Of a stretch of DNA of 64,000 nucleotides, positions 50,269-58,826 are shown piece by piece; the first letter of the stretch is position 1, and every line of letters begins with the position of its first letter. Location of the stretch: contig NZ_LT907842.1 of assembly GCF_900215245.1 (NCBI RefSeq), forward strand, positions 5,952,001-6,016,000, written 5' to 3'. The translations under genes were made by a program, and so were the position numbers. This DNA comes from Pseudomonas fluorescens. Lineage in GTDB: Bacteria > Pseudomonadota > Gammaproteobacteria > Pseudomonadales > Pseudomonadaceae. Below the pieces are notes generated by a model, which did no database searches, was not told where the DNA came from, and saw nothing but the letters and a program-made list of their open reading frames with translations.

Positions 50269-51822
50269 TCAGTCCGACGCGACCGTGCGCATCACCGTTT
50301 CCCGGGGCAAATCAAACGCTTCGACGACTTGCACCACCAGGTCCATCTCCTGGTTCAGCGCTTCGCGCTCCATGCGCTGGCGAATCACACCAATCACCAG
50401 TACCGCCAAGGTGGTGATCGAAAAAGCCGGGCCGGAAAACGCCCGCACGCCCGTCACCAGCAACATTGCCGCCGCCAGCGCCTGGCCCACCACCGGAATC
50501 GCCGTGGCCGCGCCGCGGCGCAGGATAAACCCGGTCAACCCCGCCAACGCCGTGCCGCTCAGCGCGGTGGTGGCCGAGCGGCCAATGTCGATTCGATTGA
50601 ACAACCCCTGCTCTTTTTGCGCGGCGGCCTTGAGCTCGGCGTCGAAGGCCTGCCGGTCGGCGCTGCTGAGTTTGTGCGTGTACTGCTCGATCAGTTTTTC
50701 CGCGACCTGCGCCTCGATGTCTGCCAGCGCCACGGTTTCAAGCGGCGCGTCAAACTTGATTGCGAGCTTTTGCGCGACATCTTCGGCGATCTGCCGATAA
50801 CTCACGCCATGGCCACGGGCGAGGTTCATGAAGCTGTCACCGCCCATACGCTGCAACTCGATGGCCAGCTTCAGCGGCTCGCGCACGCTGGCATCAATCG
50901 AGGCACTGCGCTTTTGCGCCATCAATTCGGCGAGAAACTTCAGCTCTTCCGGACGCGCCTGCATCAGTGCAGGGAACAGGTGCGCGTCTTCCTCGGCAAA
51001 ACGCACTTCACTGCTGCGCAGATCAGAGCGAATCAGGCCGCGCCGCTCCTGCAACAGGTCGGTGTACTGCACCACCGTCTTCAATTGCGGCCAATAGGCG
51101 GCATGGTCAAAGGTGGCCAGGTGCACATTGGTGACCTTGGCCTTGAGCGCCGGCGTGACATCAATCGCATAACGGCCAATGCAGCGCTCGGTATCCGGCT
51201 TGATGGCCAGTGCCCAGTCCTTGCTGGAGTGGCAATTGATCACGCGCCCCTTGAGCGGCGCCGACACGTCATCCCACGGGCTGGACGTACAGATCGCGCC
51301 GCCCATCAGCAGCAAGTTATTCAACGGCAGTTCGCGGGCGATCTCGGGGCTGGCCAGCAAACTTTTAACCAGGATACGTGCGCCGAGGGAATGGCCGATC
51401 AGGTTGATGCGCCTGACGGGCAGCGATTCGGCGTGCAGGTAACTGGCCAACTCCGGCAATAACGTCTTGGCCACTTCATCGACACGCGCCTCGACGCTTT
51501 TGTAATGATCAAGAAAGTACGCAATCGCCTTGCCCACGCCCACCGTCGCCGCGCCCAGGCCGCCACCGCCGAGCATCGAGGTGATCACATCCTTGACGGG
51601 CGCGAACAGGTTTTCCAGAAAATGCCCCGCCGGCCAGAACAGCATCAGGTTGGTCGAGCCTTCGATACCTGCCAGTTGTGCCTTGAAATTGCCCAGTTGC
51701 TGGCGGTTGAAAAAGGCCGAGTAACCGTGAACATAGAGATTGAGCACATCCCCCTGAGGCTCGCCGCACAGTAAGAACGTGGGCTTGCGGGTGCGGTGCA
51801 TTTCATCCCACTGGTGTTGCAT
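50269..51822 (-). CDS. DUF726-type alpha/beta hydrolase with membrane segment
   Basis: A 517-residue protein. The N-terminal half has an alpha/beta-hydrolase core (VLNLYVHGYSAFF, nucleophile S145 in LIGHSLGAR) resembling DUF726/TMCO4-like hydrolases. The C-terminal half has a helical region and two hydrophobic stretches (about 420-470, ALAGLTGFILRRGAATAIPVVGQALAAAMLL and the following ITTLAVLVIGVI). Start 51822 (MQHQWDEMHR) is chosen; the frame continues upstream without good evidence. Substrate unknown, possibly lipid. Confidence 0.75.
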   Translation of the reverse strand: MQHQWDEMHRTRKPTFLLCGEPQGDVLNLYVHGYSAFFNRQQLGNFKAQLAGIEGSTNLMLFWPAGHFLENLFAPVKDVITSMLGGGGLGAATVGVGKAIAYFLDHYKSVEARVDEVAKTLLPELASYLHAESLPVRRINLIGHSLGARILVKSLLASPEIARELPLNNLLLMGGAICTSSPWDDVSAPLKGRVINCHSSKDWALAIKPDTERCIGRYAIDVTPALKAKVTNVHLATFDHAAYWPQLKTVVQYTDLLQERRGLIRSDLRSSEVRFAEEDAHLFPALMQARPEELKFLAELMAQKRSASIDASVREPLKLAIELQRMGGDSFMNLARGHGVSYRQIAEDVAQKLAIKFDAPLETVALADIEAQVAEKLIEQYTHKLSSADRQAFDAELKAAAQKEQGLFNRIDIGRSATTALSGTALAGLTGFILRRGAATAIPVVGQALAAAMLLVTGVRAFSGPAFSITTLAVLVIGVIRQRMEREALNQEMDLVVQVVEAFDLPRETVMRTVASD

Positions 51823-51904
51823 GGGCCGGTGACTCCTGGTGACGAGGGACAGCGATAGTAACAAAGCATGATTACAAACACGGTGAATCCTGACCGACGT
51901 GGGC

Positions 51905-52687
51905 TCAGAACAATGACCCGGCCCTGGATTTGGCCAGGTAGCGCGCCGGGGAATCCCCCAGGTTGCGCCGAAACACCGAGGTAAAGGCGCTGGAACTGCT
52001 GAACCCCAATTCGAACGCCACTTGCGTGATCGATGCACCATGACTGAGCCGTGCGGTGGCCTCCAGCAAACAGACCTGCTGGCGCCAGGCCACAAATGTC
52101 ATGCCGGTGCTGTCCTGAAAATGGCGGGTGAAGGTCCGTCGACTCATGCTCGCCCACGTGGCCATCTCGTCGAGGGAAACGGTTTGCGTAGGCGCGTCCA
52201 GAAAGCGCTGGCAAGCACCGGCCAGGCGCGGCTCAGCGGGCAGCGGCGCACTGAGGGGCAATGCACGCATGCTGCCTATCTCATCGATCAGCAGCGTCAA
52301 CACGCAGTGCCGCCGGGTATCAGACGCTGCCGATGGGCCAATAGCCAACGCCGCTTCCAATAGATGCCGGAGCAGTGGCGACACCTCGACGACCTGGCAA
52401 CGCTCGCGCAGCCCGGCCCGCTCGGCCGCCTGGGCATCGAGGTAGGTATTCAACATGACCACGTCGCCACGCATGTGCATTTCGTGGGCAATGCCACCCG
52501 GCACCCAGATCGCCCGCTGTGGCGGTACCACCCAATTGCCTAGGTCGGTGAACATTTTCAGCGTGCCGGTGGAGGCGTAGGCGAACTGCCCGCGCGGGTG
52601 GGTATGCCGCTCGAACACGGTGCCGGACGGGTACTCACGCAGGGTGACCAGCGCTTCGGGGGCATTATCGTCAAAGGTCGGAATCAT
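51905..52687 (-). CDS. Cupin-AraC family regulator
   Basis: A 260-residue regulator with a cupin domain (about 20-90; FERHTHPRGQFAYASTGTLKM, WVPGGIAHEM) and a C-terminal AraC domain (about 165-255; MATWASMSRRTFTRHFQDSTGMTFVAWRQQ and QVAFELGFSSSSAFTSVFRRNLG). It is divergent from the EamA exporter gene, which it probably controls. Same type as the regulator at 45715-46479. Confidence 0.87.
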   Translation of the reverse strand: MIPTFDDNAPEALVTLREYPSGTVFERHTHPRGQFAYASTGTLKMFTDLGNWVVPPQRAIWVPGGIAHEMHMRGDVVMLNTYLDAQAAERAGLRERCQVVEVSPLLRHLLEAALAIGPSAASDTRRHCVLTLLIDEIGSMRALPLSAPLPAEPRLAGACQRFLDAPTQTVSLDEMATWASMSRRTFTRHFQDSTGMTFVAWRQQVCLLEATARLSHGASITQVAFELGFSSSSAFTSVFRRNLGDSPARYLAKSRAGSLF

Positions 52688-52697
52688 GGCCCGATAT

Positions 52698-52717
52698 TGT
52701 CAAAAGATGACCTGACA
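52698..52717. promoter_or_regulatory. Short inverted repeat between AraC and EamA genes
   Basis: TGTCA (52698-52702), ten bases, TGACA (52713-52717). Arms are only 5 bp, so chance is possible, but the position next to the regulator start fits an operator. Confidence 0.3.
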
Positions 52718-52786
52718 TAGCAAGCGGGCCAACCCTGCGCGCCCTACCCTGGATGCCTTTAAAGCAGCGTGCTCAAAGGAATTCCC

Positions 52787-53683
52787 ATGCAAAAGAAACA
52801 TCTGGCACTGGCCCTGCTCGTCACCCTGGTCTGGGGGCTGAACTTTCCCATTACCAAGCTGGGCCTGCGTGCCATCGACCCGTTCGTGCTGACAGGCATG
52901 CGCTTTGCCCTCGCCGCCTTGCCGCTGGTGTTGTTCATCCAGCGCCCCGGCGTCAAGTTCCGCTATGTGGCCGCCTACGGCATTATTTTCGGGTTGGGCA
53001 TGTGGGGCGTGATCAACTATGGCATTCAGGCTGGCGTGAGCCCGGGAATCGCCTCGTTGCTGATTCAGTGCAGCGTGTTTTTTACGCTGGGCTGGGGCTA
53101 CCTGTTGTTCAAGGAAAAAATCCGCCGCGCACAATGGCTCGGCGCCGTCATGGCATTGATCGGGCTGGCGGGCATCATCTCTGCCCAAGAAGGCGAGCAT
53201 GCGGTAGTTGGGGTTGTGTTGATCGTGTTCAGTGCGTTGGCCTGGAGTGTCGGCAACGTCATCATCAAGGCATCGGGCGTGAAGGAAATTTTCTCGTTCA
53301 TGGTCTGGGCCAGCCTGTTTCCACCAATCCCACTGTGGCTGATGGCCTGGTGGATGCACGGCAACGCGGCGTTCGACGGCCTGCCGACCCGCCTCGACCT
53401 GACCGCCGTGTGGTCCCTGCTGTTTCAGGTTTACCTGGCCACGCACTTCGCCTATTGGGGCTGGAATACGCTGCTCAAGGCATACCCCGTGTCAACTGTG
53501 GCGCCGCTGTCGTTATTGATCCCGGTGTTCGGGATCACCAGTTCAATGCTGATACTCGGCGAGCGCATTTCCCCAGCCAATGGGCTTTTCATCAGCATCA
53601 TTATCATCGGCCTGGCGGTCGGGCTTTACCGCAAACCGGTGGTGCATGACGCCGCAAAAAAAACCGCCCTTTCGGGCGGTTAA
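52787..53683 (+). CDS. EamA-family DMT exporter
   Basis: A 298-residue inner-membrane protein with ten hydrophobic segments in two EamA halves (TLVWGLNFPITKLGLR; VFSALAWSVGNVIIKASG). It resembles the E. coli cysteine/O-acetylserine exporter EamA. ATG 52787 follows AAAGGA. The last codons (KKTALSGG) coincide with a hairpin that forms a terminator on the other strand. It is probably controlled by the divergent AraC regulator. Confidence 0.88.
   Translation: MQKKHLALALLVTLVWGLNFPITKLGLRAIDPFVLTGMRFALAALPLVLFIQRPGVKFRYVAAYGIIFGLGMWGVINYGIQAGVSPGIASLLIQCSVFFTLGWGYLLFKEKIRRAQWLGAVMALIGLAGIISAQEGEHAVVGVVLIVFSALAWSVGNVIIKASGVKEIFSFMVWASLFPPIPLWLMAWWMHGNAAFDGLPTRLDLTAVWSLLFQVYLATHFAYWGWNTLLKAYPVSTVAPLSLLIPVFGITSSMLILGERISPANGLFISIIIIGLAVGLYRKPVVHDAAKKTALSGG
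53656..53681 (-). terminator. Intrinsic terminator acting on minus-strand transcription
   Basis: ACCGCCC (53663-53669), TTTC loop, GGGCGGT (53674-53680); on the minus strand the stem is followed by a run of eight T. On the plus strand no T-run follows, so it works against a transcript coming from about 53700-54000. Confidence 0.85.
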
Positions 53684-53739
53684 GGGTGCTCGGCTTTGAT
53701 CAGAAACCGAGGGAGAAACTGCTCGTCATCGCATGGTCC

Positions 53740-53961
53740 TTATCGTTTTGCTTTCGATGTCATGCCAGCTGTAGGCCACGCCCCTACGCGCCACGGTTGC
53801 ATCCGAGGTAAGCAGCGCATTCTGCGCAGCAGCACCACCGACAGCGGTGCCGCTGTCCAACGCTGCCGCAATTGACTCACACGCATTGAGTGCGAAATAC
53901 CTGACCACGGTGACAACTGATCTGGTTTTTCGAAACGGTAGTCGAACCTCAGCGAAGTCAT
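53740..53961 (-). CDS. Possible small gene ahead of the minus-strand terminator
   Basis: A 73-codon frame starting MTSLRFDYRFEKPDQ, not recognised. A second frame over the same stretch (GTG 53908 to 53726) reads VRYFALNACESIAAALDSGTAVGG, which looks more protein-like but lacks a good start. A frameshifted remnant or a non-coding RNA is as likely as a gene. The reason to note it is the strong terminator downstream at 53656-53681. Confidence 0.3.
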   Translation of the reverse strand: MTSLRFDYRFEKPDQLSPWSGISHSMRVSQLRQRWTAAPLSVVLLRRMRCLPRMQPWRVGAWPTAGMTSKAKR

Positions 53962-54052
53962 TGAATTAAATGGTATTAATACTTTCGTAAACGCCGTGTA
54001 AGAATGGGATCACAGCCAGCAGCCATTGCCTTTCGCATCAAAAATACAAGTT

Positions 54053-54058
54053 TATAAT
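54053..54058 (+). promoter_or_regulatory. Candidate -10 box for kefC
   Basis: TATAAT at 54053-54058 in an AT-rich stretch, 60 bp upstream of the antiporter start. A weak TTTCGC (54031-54036) lies 16 bases upstream as a possible -35. No other obvious promoter was seen in the gap. Confidence 0.4.
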
Positions 54059-54117
54059 TGTAAAAAAGCGCTCTAATAGCCCCCTGTTGATTCGTTTTAA
54101 AGATTCTGGAGTTCGCA

Positions 54118-55926
54118 ATGCCCCATGAAGGCAACCTGTTACAAGCAGCCGTGGTGTTCCTGCTCGCCGCCGTGCTGACGGTGCCCCTGGCCAAGCGCCT
54201 GCAACTGGGCGCGGTGCTGGGCTATCTGTTTGCCGGCGTGATCATCGGCCCGTCGGTCTTGGGCCTGGTGGGCAACCCGCAAAGCGTGGCGCAGTTCTCT
54301 GAGTTGGGCGTGGTGTTGCTGCTGTTTATTATCGGCCTGGAGCTGTCGCCAAAGCGCTTATGGGTGATGCGCAAGGCAGTATTCGGTGTCGGCTTGGCCC
54401 AGGTGTTGCTGACAGGTTTGGTGATGGGCGCGGTGGCGCTGTGGCTGTTTGGCCAAACCTGGAACAGCGCGATTGTGCTGGGCCTGGGCCTGGCGTTGTC
54501 CTCCACTGCCTTTGGCCTGCAAAGCCTGGCCGAGCGCAAGGAACTGAACCAGCCGCATGGGCGTCTGGCCTTTGCGATTCTGCTGTTCCAGGACATCGCC
54601 GCGATCCCGCTGATTGCGATGGTGCCGCTGCTGGCCGGCAGCGACCACCCGACCACCGAAGCCCAAGGCCTGCAACACGTCTTGCAGATCCTCGGCAGCA
54701 TCGCCGTGGTGATCATCGGCGGGCGCTACCTGTTGCGCCCGGTGTTTCGCATCGTCGCCAAGACCGGCCTGCGCGAAGTGTCCACCGCCACCGCGTTGCT
54801 GGTGGTGATCGGCACCGCCTGGCTGATGGAGCTGGTGGGCGTATCCATGGCCCTCGGTGCATTCCTCGCCGGGCTGCTGCTGGCGGATTCGGAGTACCGT
54901 CACGAACTCGAATCCCAGATCGAGCCGTTCAAGGGCCTGCTGCTCGGGCTGTTTTTTATCAGTGTGGGCATGGGCGCCAACCTCAGTCTGCTGCTCAGCT
55001 CGCCGCTGGTGGTCATCGGCCTGACCCTGCTGTTGATCGGTTTGAAATTGCCGCTGCTGTACGCGGTCGGCCGCCTGGTAGGCGACCTGAATCGCGAAAG
55101 CGCGCTGCGCCTGGGCGTGGTGCTGGCGGCAGGCGGTGAATTCGCCTTCGTGGTGTTCAAGATCGGCCGCGACCAGGGCTTGTTCGAGCCGCATCTTTAC
55201 GATGTGCTGGTGCTGACCATTACCCTGTCCATGGCCGTGACCCCGCTGCTGTTATTGATTTGCCCGAAGCTGTTCAAGTCCAAGGCCAAACCCGTGGAAG
55301 TGCCCGATGAATACCGCGCCATCGAAAGCGATGCGCCGCGCGTAGTGATTGCCGGCATGGGCCGTATGGGCCAGATCGTGGCGCGGATTCTGCGCGCGCA
55401 GAACATCTCGTTCATCGCCCTCGACACTTCGGTCGAAACCATCGAACTGACCCGCAGTTTCGGCGGCATGCCGGTGTTTTATGGTGACCCGCAGCGCCCG
55501 GAAATCCTGCACGCCGCCAAGGTCGATCAGGCAGAGTTCGTGGTGATCGCCATGGACGACCCGGAGATCAATATCAAGACCGCCGAATTGGTGCGCACGC
55601 TCTACCCGCACATGAACATCATCGCCCGCGCACGTAACCGCCAGCACGTGCACCGCCTGGTGGACCTGGACGCCTCACCCGTACGCGAAACGTTCTACTC
55701 CAGCCTGGAAATGAGCCGCCGTACCCTGGTCGGCCTCGGCTTGAGCCAGGCCCAGGCCGATGCGCGTATCACCCGCTTCAAAAATCACGACCTGCAGTTA
55801 CTCGCCGCCCAACACGCGGTGTATGACGACGCAGCCAAAGTGATGCAGTCCGCCCAGGAAGCCCGTACGGAACTGGCGCGGCTGTTTGAGATGGACCGCC
55901 TCGAAGAAGAGTCCGACAAGGTGTGA
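54118..55926 (+). CDS. KefB/KefC-type potassium:proton antiporter
   Basis: A 602-residue protein of the CPA2 family. The N-terminal membrane domain (about 1-380, 12 or so segments) includes FIIGLELSPKRLW and the ion-path region ALSSTAFGLQSL...LLFQDIAAIPL. A C-terminal RCK/TrkA-N domain (about 400-520) has the nucleotide motif VVIAGMGRMGQIVARIL. In E. coli Kef proteins export K+ when activated by glutathione adducts. No KefF/G-type partner gene is adjacent. Confidence 0.9.
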   Translation: MPHEGNLLQAAVVFLLAAVLTVPLAKRLQLGAVLGYLFAGVIIGPSVLGLVGNPQSVAQFSELGVVLLLFIIGLELSPKRLWVMRKAVFGVGLAQVLLTGLVMGAVALWLFGQTWNSAIVLGLGLALSSTAFGLQSLAERKELNQPHGRLAFAILLFQDIAAIPLIAMVPLLAGSDHPTTEAQGLQHVLQILGSIAVVIIGGRYLLRPVFRIVAKTGLREVSTATALLVVIGTAWLMELVGVSMALGAFLAGLLLADSEYRHELESQIEPFKGLLLGLFFISVGMGANLSLLLSSPLVVIGLTLLLIGLKLPLLYAVGRLVGDLNRESALRLGVVLAAGGEFAFVVFKIGRDQGLFEPHLYDVLVLTITLSMAVTPLLLLICPKLFKSKAKPVEVPDEYRAIESDAPRVVIAGMGRMGQIVARILRAQNISFIALDTSVETIELTRSFGGMPVFYGDPQRPEILHAAKVDQAEFVVIAMDDPEINIKTAELVRTLYPHMNIIARARNRQHVHRLVDLDASPVRETFYSSLEMSRRTLVGLGLSQAQADARITRFKNHDLQLLAAQHAVYDDAAKVMQSAQEARTELARLFEMDRLEEESDKV

Positions 55927-55998
55927 GGCTACGGATGAACGATCTTGCGAATTTTCTGACAGAATACGCCGCAATTTCGTTCATCTCTGGAGCGCTTC

Positions 55999-56556
55999 AT
56001 GGCCACTTTCACCAAGACCGCCGTCCTGCTGGCCCTTGCGCTTTGCGCCGGTAGCGTGTTCGCCGCCAACAAGCCCGCCGCCACACAGACCATCTCGACG
56101 CTGGGCGGCAAGTTCACCTTTAACCTGCCCAAGGCCTACACCGCCGACACGCTGCCAACCGGCAAGGCCGAGGACGGCACCGCCGACACCCAAGGCACGC
56201 TGTACGCCAACTCGGCGACTAAAAGCGTGGTGATCGTCGCCGAAACCGTACGTAACGACGGGGCAACCATCAAAGACAATGACCCGCAGTTCCTCGACGG
56301 CGCCGTGGCTGGCTTCGTCGAGGACCAGAGCGCTGCCCTGCCCGACTTCAAGAAGCAAAACGAGAAAAAACTGACCTTCAAAGGCCTGGGCCTGCGCCAG
56401 GTGGACAGCACCGCCACCCAGGGCGGCGGCAAGACCTTGAACTCCACGTTCCTGGGCGGTTCCGGCAAGCACTTGCTGGTGATCCAGGCTATTTCGCGGG
56501 CGGATGATGTGAAGGGGCATGCCGAACTGGTGAAGCAGATTACCGGCGGCAAGTAA
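55999..56556 (+). CDS. Exported DcrB-like protein of unknown function
   Basis: A 185-residue protein with a clear signal peptide (MATFTKTAVLLALALCAGSVFA, cut before ANKPA). The mature part (FTFNLPKAYTADTLP, LYANSATKSVVIVAE) resembles the DcrB/PsbP-like fold, a small periplasmic family. No cysteine at the cleavage site, so not a lipoprotein. It is preceded by the antiporter gene with a 72-bp gap that probably holds its own promoter. Confidence 0.65.
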   Translation: MATFTKTAVLLALALCAGSVFAANKPAATQTISTLGGKFTFNLPKAYTADTLPTGKAEDGTADTQGTLYANSATKSVVIVAETVRNDGATIKDNDPQFLDGAVAGFVEDQSAALPDFKKQNEKKLTFKGLGLRQVDSTATQGGGKTLNSTFLGGSGKHLLVIQAISRADDVKGHAELVKQITGGK

Positions 56557-56584
56557 GCCTCATCCCTGACAACACAAATCAAAT

Positions 56585-56671
56585 CTGGGAGCGGGCTTGC
56601 TCGCGAATACAGTGGATCCGTTAACGATGAGTTGACTGACACAGCGCATTCGCGAGCAAGCCCGCTCGCAC
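56585..56671. repeat. REPIN
   Basis: CTGGGAGCGGGCTTGCTCGC at the left and inverted GCGAGCAAGCCCGCTCGCAC at the right, between two convergent genes. Confidence 0.88.
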
Positions 56672-56685
56672 ATTTTTGATCGCGC

Positions 56686-57405
56686 TTACTTCAAGGTTTT
56701 CTCTAGCCACGCCTTCAGGTCCTGCACTTCTGCCGCACTCACGGTATGCGGCATTCCCGGATACCCGTGGAACTCCGGCTTCAACCCCAGGCCCACCAAC
56801 ACCTCGTTCGCGCGCGTCGCCGACCCATACGGCAGCGCCTGGTCCAGCGTGCCATGGCCAATGAAGATCGCCAACTTGCCCAGCGATTCGTTGGGCTTGA
56901 GCTCAGCCTTGAGCACCGGCAAGACACTGCCGCTCAAGGCCGCGATCCCGCGCACCAACGCGGGCTGACGCAAGCCGACTTCGTAAGACATGATCGCGCC
57001 CTGGCTGAACCCCACCAGGAACACCCGATCGCTTTGCGTGTGGTATTTGGCCGTGGCCTTGCCGACAAAGTCTTCGATCAGCGTCGCGCTGCGTTGCAAG
57101 TCGGCGGTCTCGCCGTTGTACTCGGCGTCACCCGAGGTCTTGGTAAACCAGCGATAGCCGTTCGGGTCCACCGGCATCGGCGCACGCGCCGACAGGTACG
57201 TCCAGGTGGAGGGCAGCGCGTCCTTGATGCCGAACAGGTCTTGCTCGTTGCTGCCGAACCCGTGCAGGAAAATCACCAACGGTTGGTTGCGTGAATCGCT
57301 CTGCGTCTGTTCCAGGTAAGCCAACGGCAAGTCGGTGTGCAGCGTGGCGTCGGCATGGGCGACACCGGCCATCAGGGTCAGCGCCAGGGCAAACAGCTTG
57401 AACAT
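56686..57405 (-). CDS. Periplasmic phospholipase/carboxylesterase-type hydrolase
   Basis: A 239-residue alpha/beta hydrolase of the carboxylesterase 2 family. The signal peptide ends near AHA-DA. Oxyanion motif FLHGFGSN (47-54), nucleophile S134 (GFSQGA), D188 (GHGTLDQALP) and H220 (GMPHTV) complete the triad. It starts 12 bp downstream of cobF and may be cotranscribed with it, although no functional link is obvious. Confidence 0.87.
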   Translation of the reverse strand: MFKLFALALTLMAGVAHADATLHTDLPLAYLEQTQSDSRNQPLVIFLHGFGSNEQDLFGIKDALPSTWTYLSARAPMPVDPNGYRWFTKTSGDAEYNGETADLQRSATLIEDFVGKATAKYHTQSDRVFLVGFSQGAIMSYEVGLRQPALVRGIAALSGSVLPVLKAELKPNESLGKLAIFIGHGTLDQALPYGSATRANEVLVGLGLKPEFHGYPGMPHTVSAAEVQDLKAWLEKTLK

Positions 57406-57417
57406 GGGGAAGTTTCC

Positions 57418-58173
57418 TCAGGGTTTGCGCAACAGATAAGTGTCCATGATCCAACCATTTTCCAGGCGTGCGGCCTTGCGCACCCGTTCGATTTCTTCCG
57501 CCACGTCACTGACTTTGCCGCTGATCAGGATTTCATCCGGTGTGCCCAGGTAGGCGCCCCAGTAGATATCCAGGTCTTGATCAGCCACGGTACGGTAGGA
57601 ATCTTCGGCATCGAGCATCACCACCAAGGTGTCCGCATCACTCGCCTGCCCCGCCGCCAACCGGCGCCCGGTGGTGATCTCGATGGAGCGGCCAATGCGG
57701 TTCAGTGGCACCTTGTGCTGGGCCGCCAGGGCCTGCACGCTGGTGATGCCGGGTATCACTTCGAACTCGAACGCACAGCGGCCACTGGCGAGAATCGCCT
57801 GCAGGATACGGATGGTGCTGTCGTACAACGCAGGGTCGCCCCAGGCCAGGAAGGCGCCGACTTCGCCATCCGCCATGTGCTCGTTGATCATGCGCTCGAA
57901 GGTGTGCTGCTTGTCGCGGTTGAGGTCCTGCACGGCGGTGGTGTAGTCGATGTCGCCGCGCACCCGCTCGGGGCAATCGGCCTCGACGAAGCGGTAGCCG
58001 GGCTCGGTGATGTAGGTCGCGCAGATCTCGCGGCGCAGGTCGATCAGCTTGTCTTTGCTCTGGCCCTTGTCCATCAGGAAAAACACGTCGGTGCGGTTCA
58101 GCGCCTTCACGGCCTGCATCGTGATGTAGTCAGGGTTGCCGGCGCCAATGCCGATGATCAGGATGCGTTTCAT
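57418..58173 (-). CDS. cobF: Precorrin-6A synthase (deacetylating) CobF
   Basis: A 251-residue tetrapyrrole methylase of aerobic cobalamin synthesis, methylating C1 of precorrin-5 with loss of acetate. The SAM-binding start is MKRILIIGIGAGNPDYIT, then FLAWGDPALYDST and FEVIPGITSVQALAA. Length fits CobF. It is separated from other cob genes, which are not in the window. A histidine phosphatase gene lies 45 bp upstream on the same strand. Confidence 0.93.
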   Translation of the reverse strand: MKRILIIGIGAGNPDYITMQAVKALNRTDVFFLMDKGQSKDKLIDLRREICATYITEPGYRFVEADCPERVRGDIDYTTAVQDLNRDKQHTFERMINEHMADGEVGAFLAWGDPALYDSTIRILQAILASGRCAFEFEVIPGITSVQALAAQHKVPLNRIGRSIEITTGRRLAAGQASDADTLVVMLDAEDSYRTVADQDLDIYWGAYLGTPDEILISGKVSDVAEEIERVRKAARLENGWIMDTYLLRKP

Positions 58174-58218
58174 GGGTTGCTCTCATTGCGGGGCGTGGAT
58201 TTTGCCATGTTCGCCGGG

Positions 58219-58773
58219 TCAGGCGTGAGTTTCCAGGCGCAGGCGCCAGACAGTATTGAAGCGCAGCTCGGTGGCGGACAGTGGCTCAATGTCGATCCGG
58301 TAGAACATCGACACCGGGAACTGCATGACATAGAGCAAGGCGGCGCGAATCACCAACGGGTGGGTGATGGCCAACACATGACCGGGTTGGGTTTCGAGGG
58401 ATTGCAGCCACTGCCCGACCCGCGCGCAAACCTGCTCCACCGACTCGCCGCCGTGGGGCGTGCTGGTGCTGTCGGTGGCCCAGGCCATCAACGCAGCGCT
58501 GTCCAACTGGTTGATCGCCTGGCCTTTCCAGGCGCCCAAATCAGCATCGCGCAAGGCATCTTCGACGTGTGCGTCAGCGCCGAACAGCTCGGCCGTCTGG
58601 CGGGTCCTGGCCTCAGGCCCGCACACCAGGCGCAGGTTTTTCTGGTAGCGCCCGGCCAGGGACAACGCTGCGTTTTGCCAATCCATGCTCACAGACTCGT
58701 CATCGGCAAACCGCCCCAGCTTTTGCGACGCCGTAGCGGCATGGCAGATCAGTGTCAAACGCGTGGCTGGCAC
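58219..58773 (-). CDS. Histidine phosphatase family protein
   Basis: A 184-residue phosphoglycerate-mutase-like protein. The catalytic RHG motif is altered to CHAA (LTLICHAATAS), keeping the histidine but losing the arginine; CGPEARTRQTAELF and the second histidine (LAITHPLVIRAA) are present. GTG 58773 is used because GGAG lies 8 bases before it; the open frame reaches 58929. Next to cobF it might be a CobC-like alpha-ribazole phosphatase, but the changed RHG motif makes this uncertain. Confidence 0.72.
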   Translation of the reverse strand: MPATRLTLICHAATASQKLGRFADDESVSMDWQNAALSLAGRYQKNLRLVCGPEARTRQTAELFGADAHVEDALRDADLGAWKGQAINQLDSAALMAWATDSTSTPHGGESVEQVCARVGQWLQSLETQPGHVLAITHPLVIRAALLYVMQFPVSMFYRIDIEPLSATELRFNTVWRLRLETHA

Positions 58774-58826
58774 CGCAGATCGCTCCGGTAACGAGTTAGA
58801 AGCCTGCAAGACTGGCGCAGTTGACG

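Noticed and set aside
53726-53908. GTG-started 60-codon frame as a DUF6124 or DUF3077-like gene
   Set aside because: No convincing similarity and no ribosome site; kept only as part of the uncertain minus-strand transcript.
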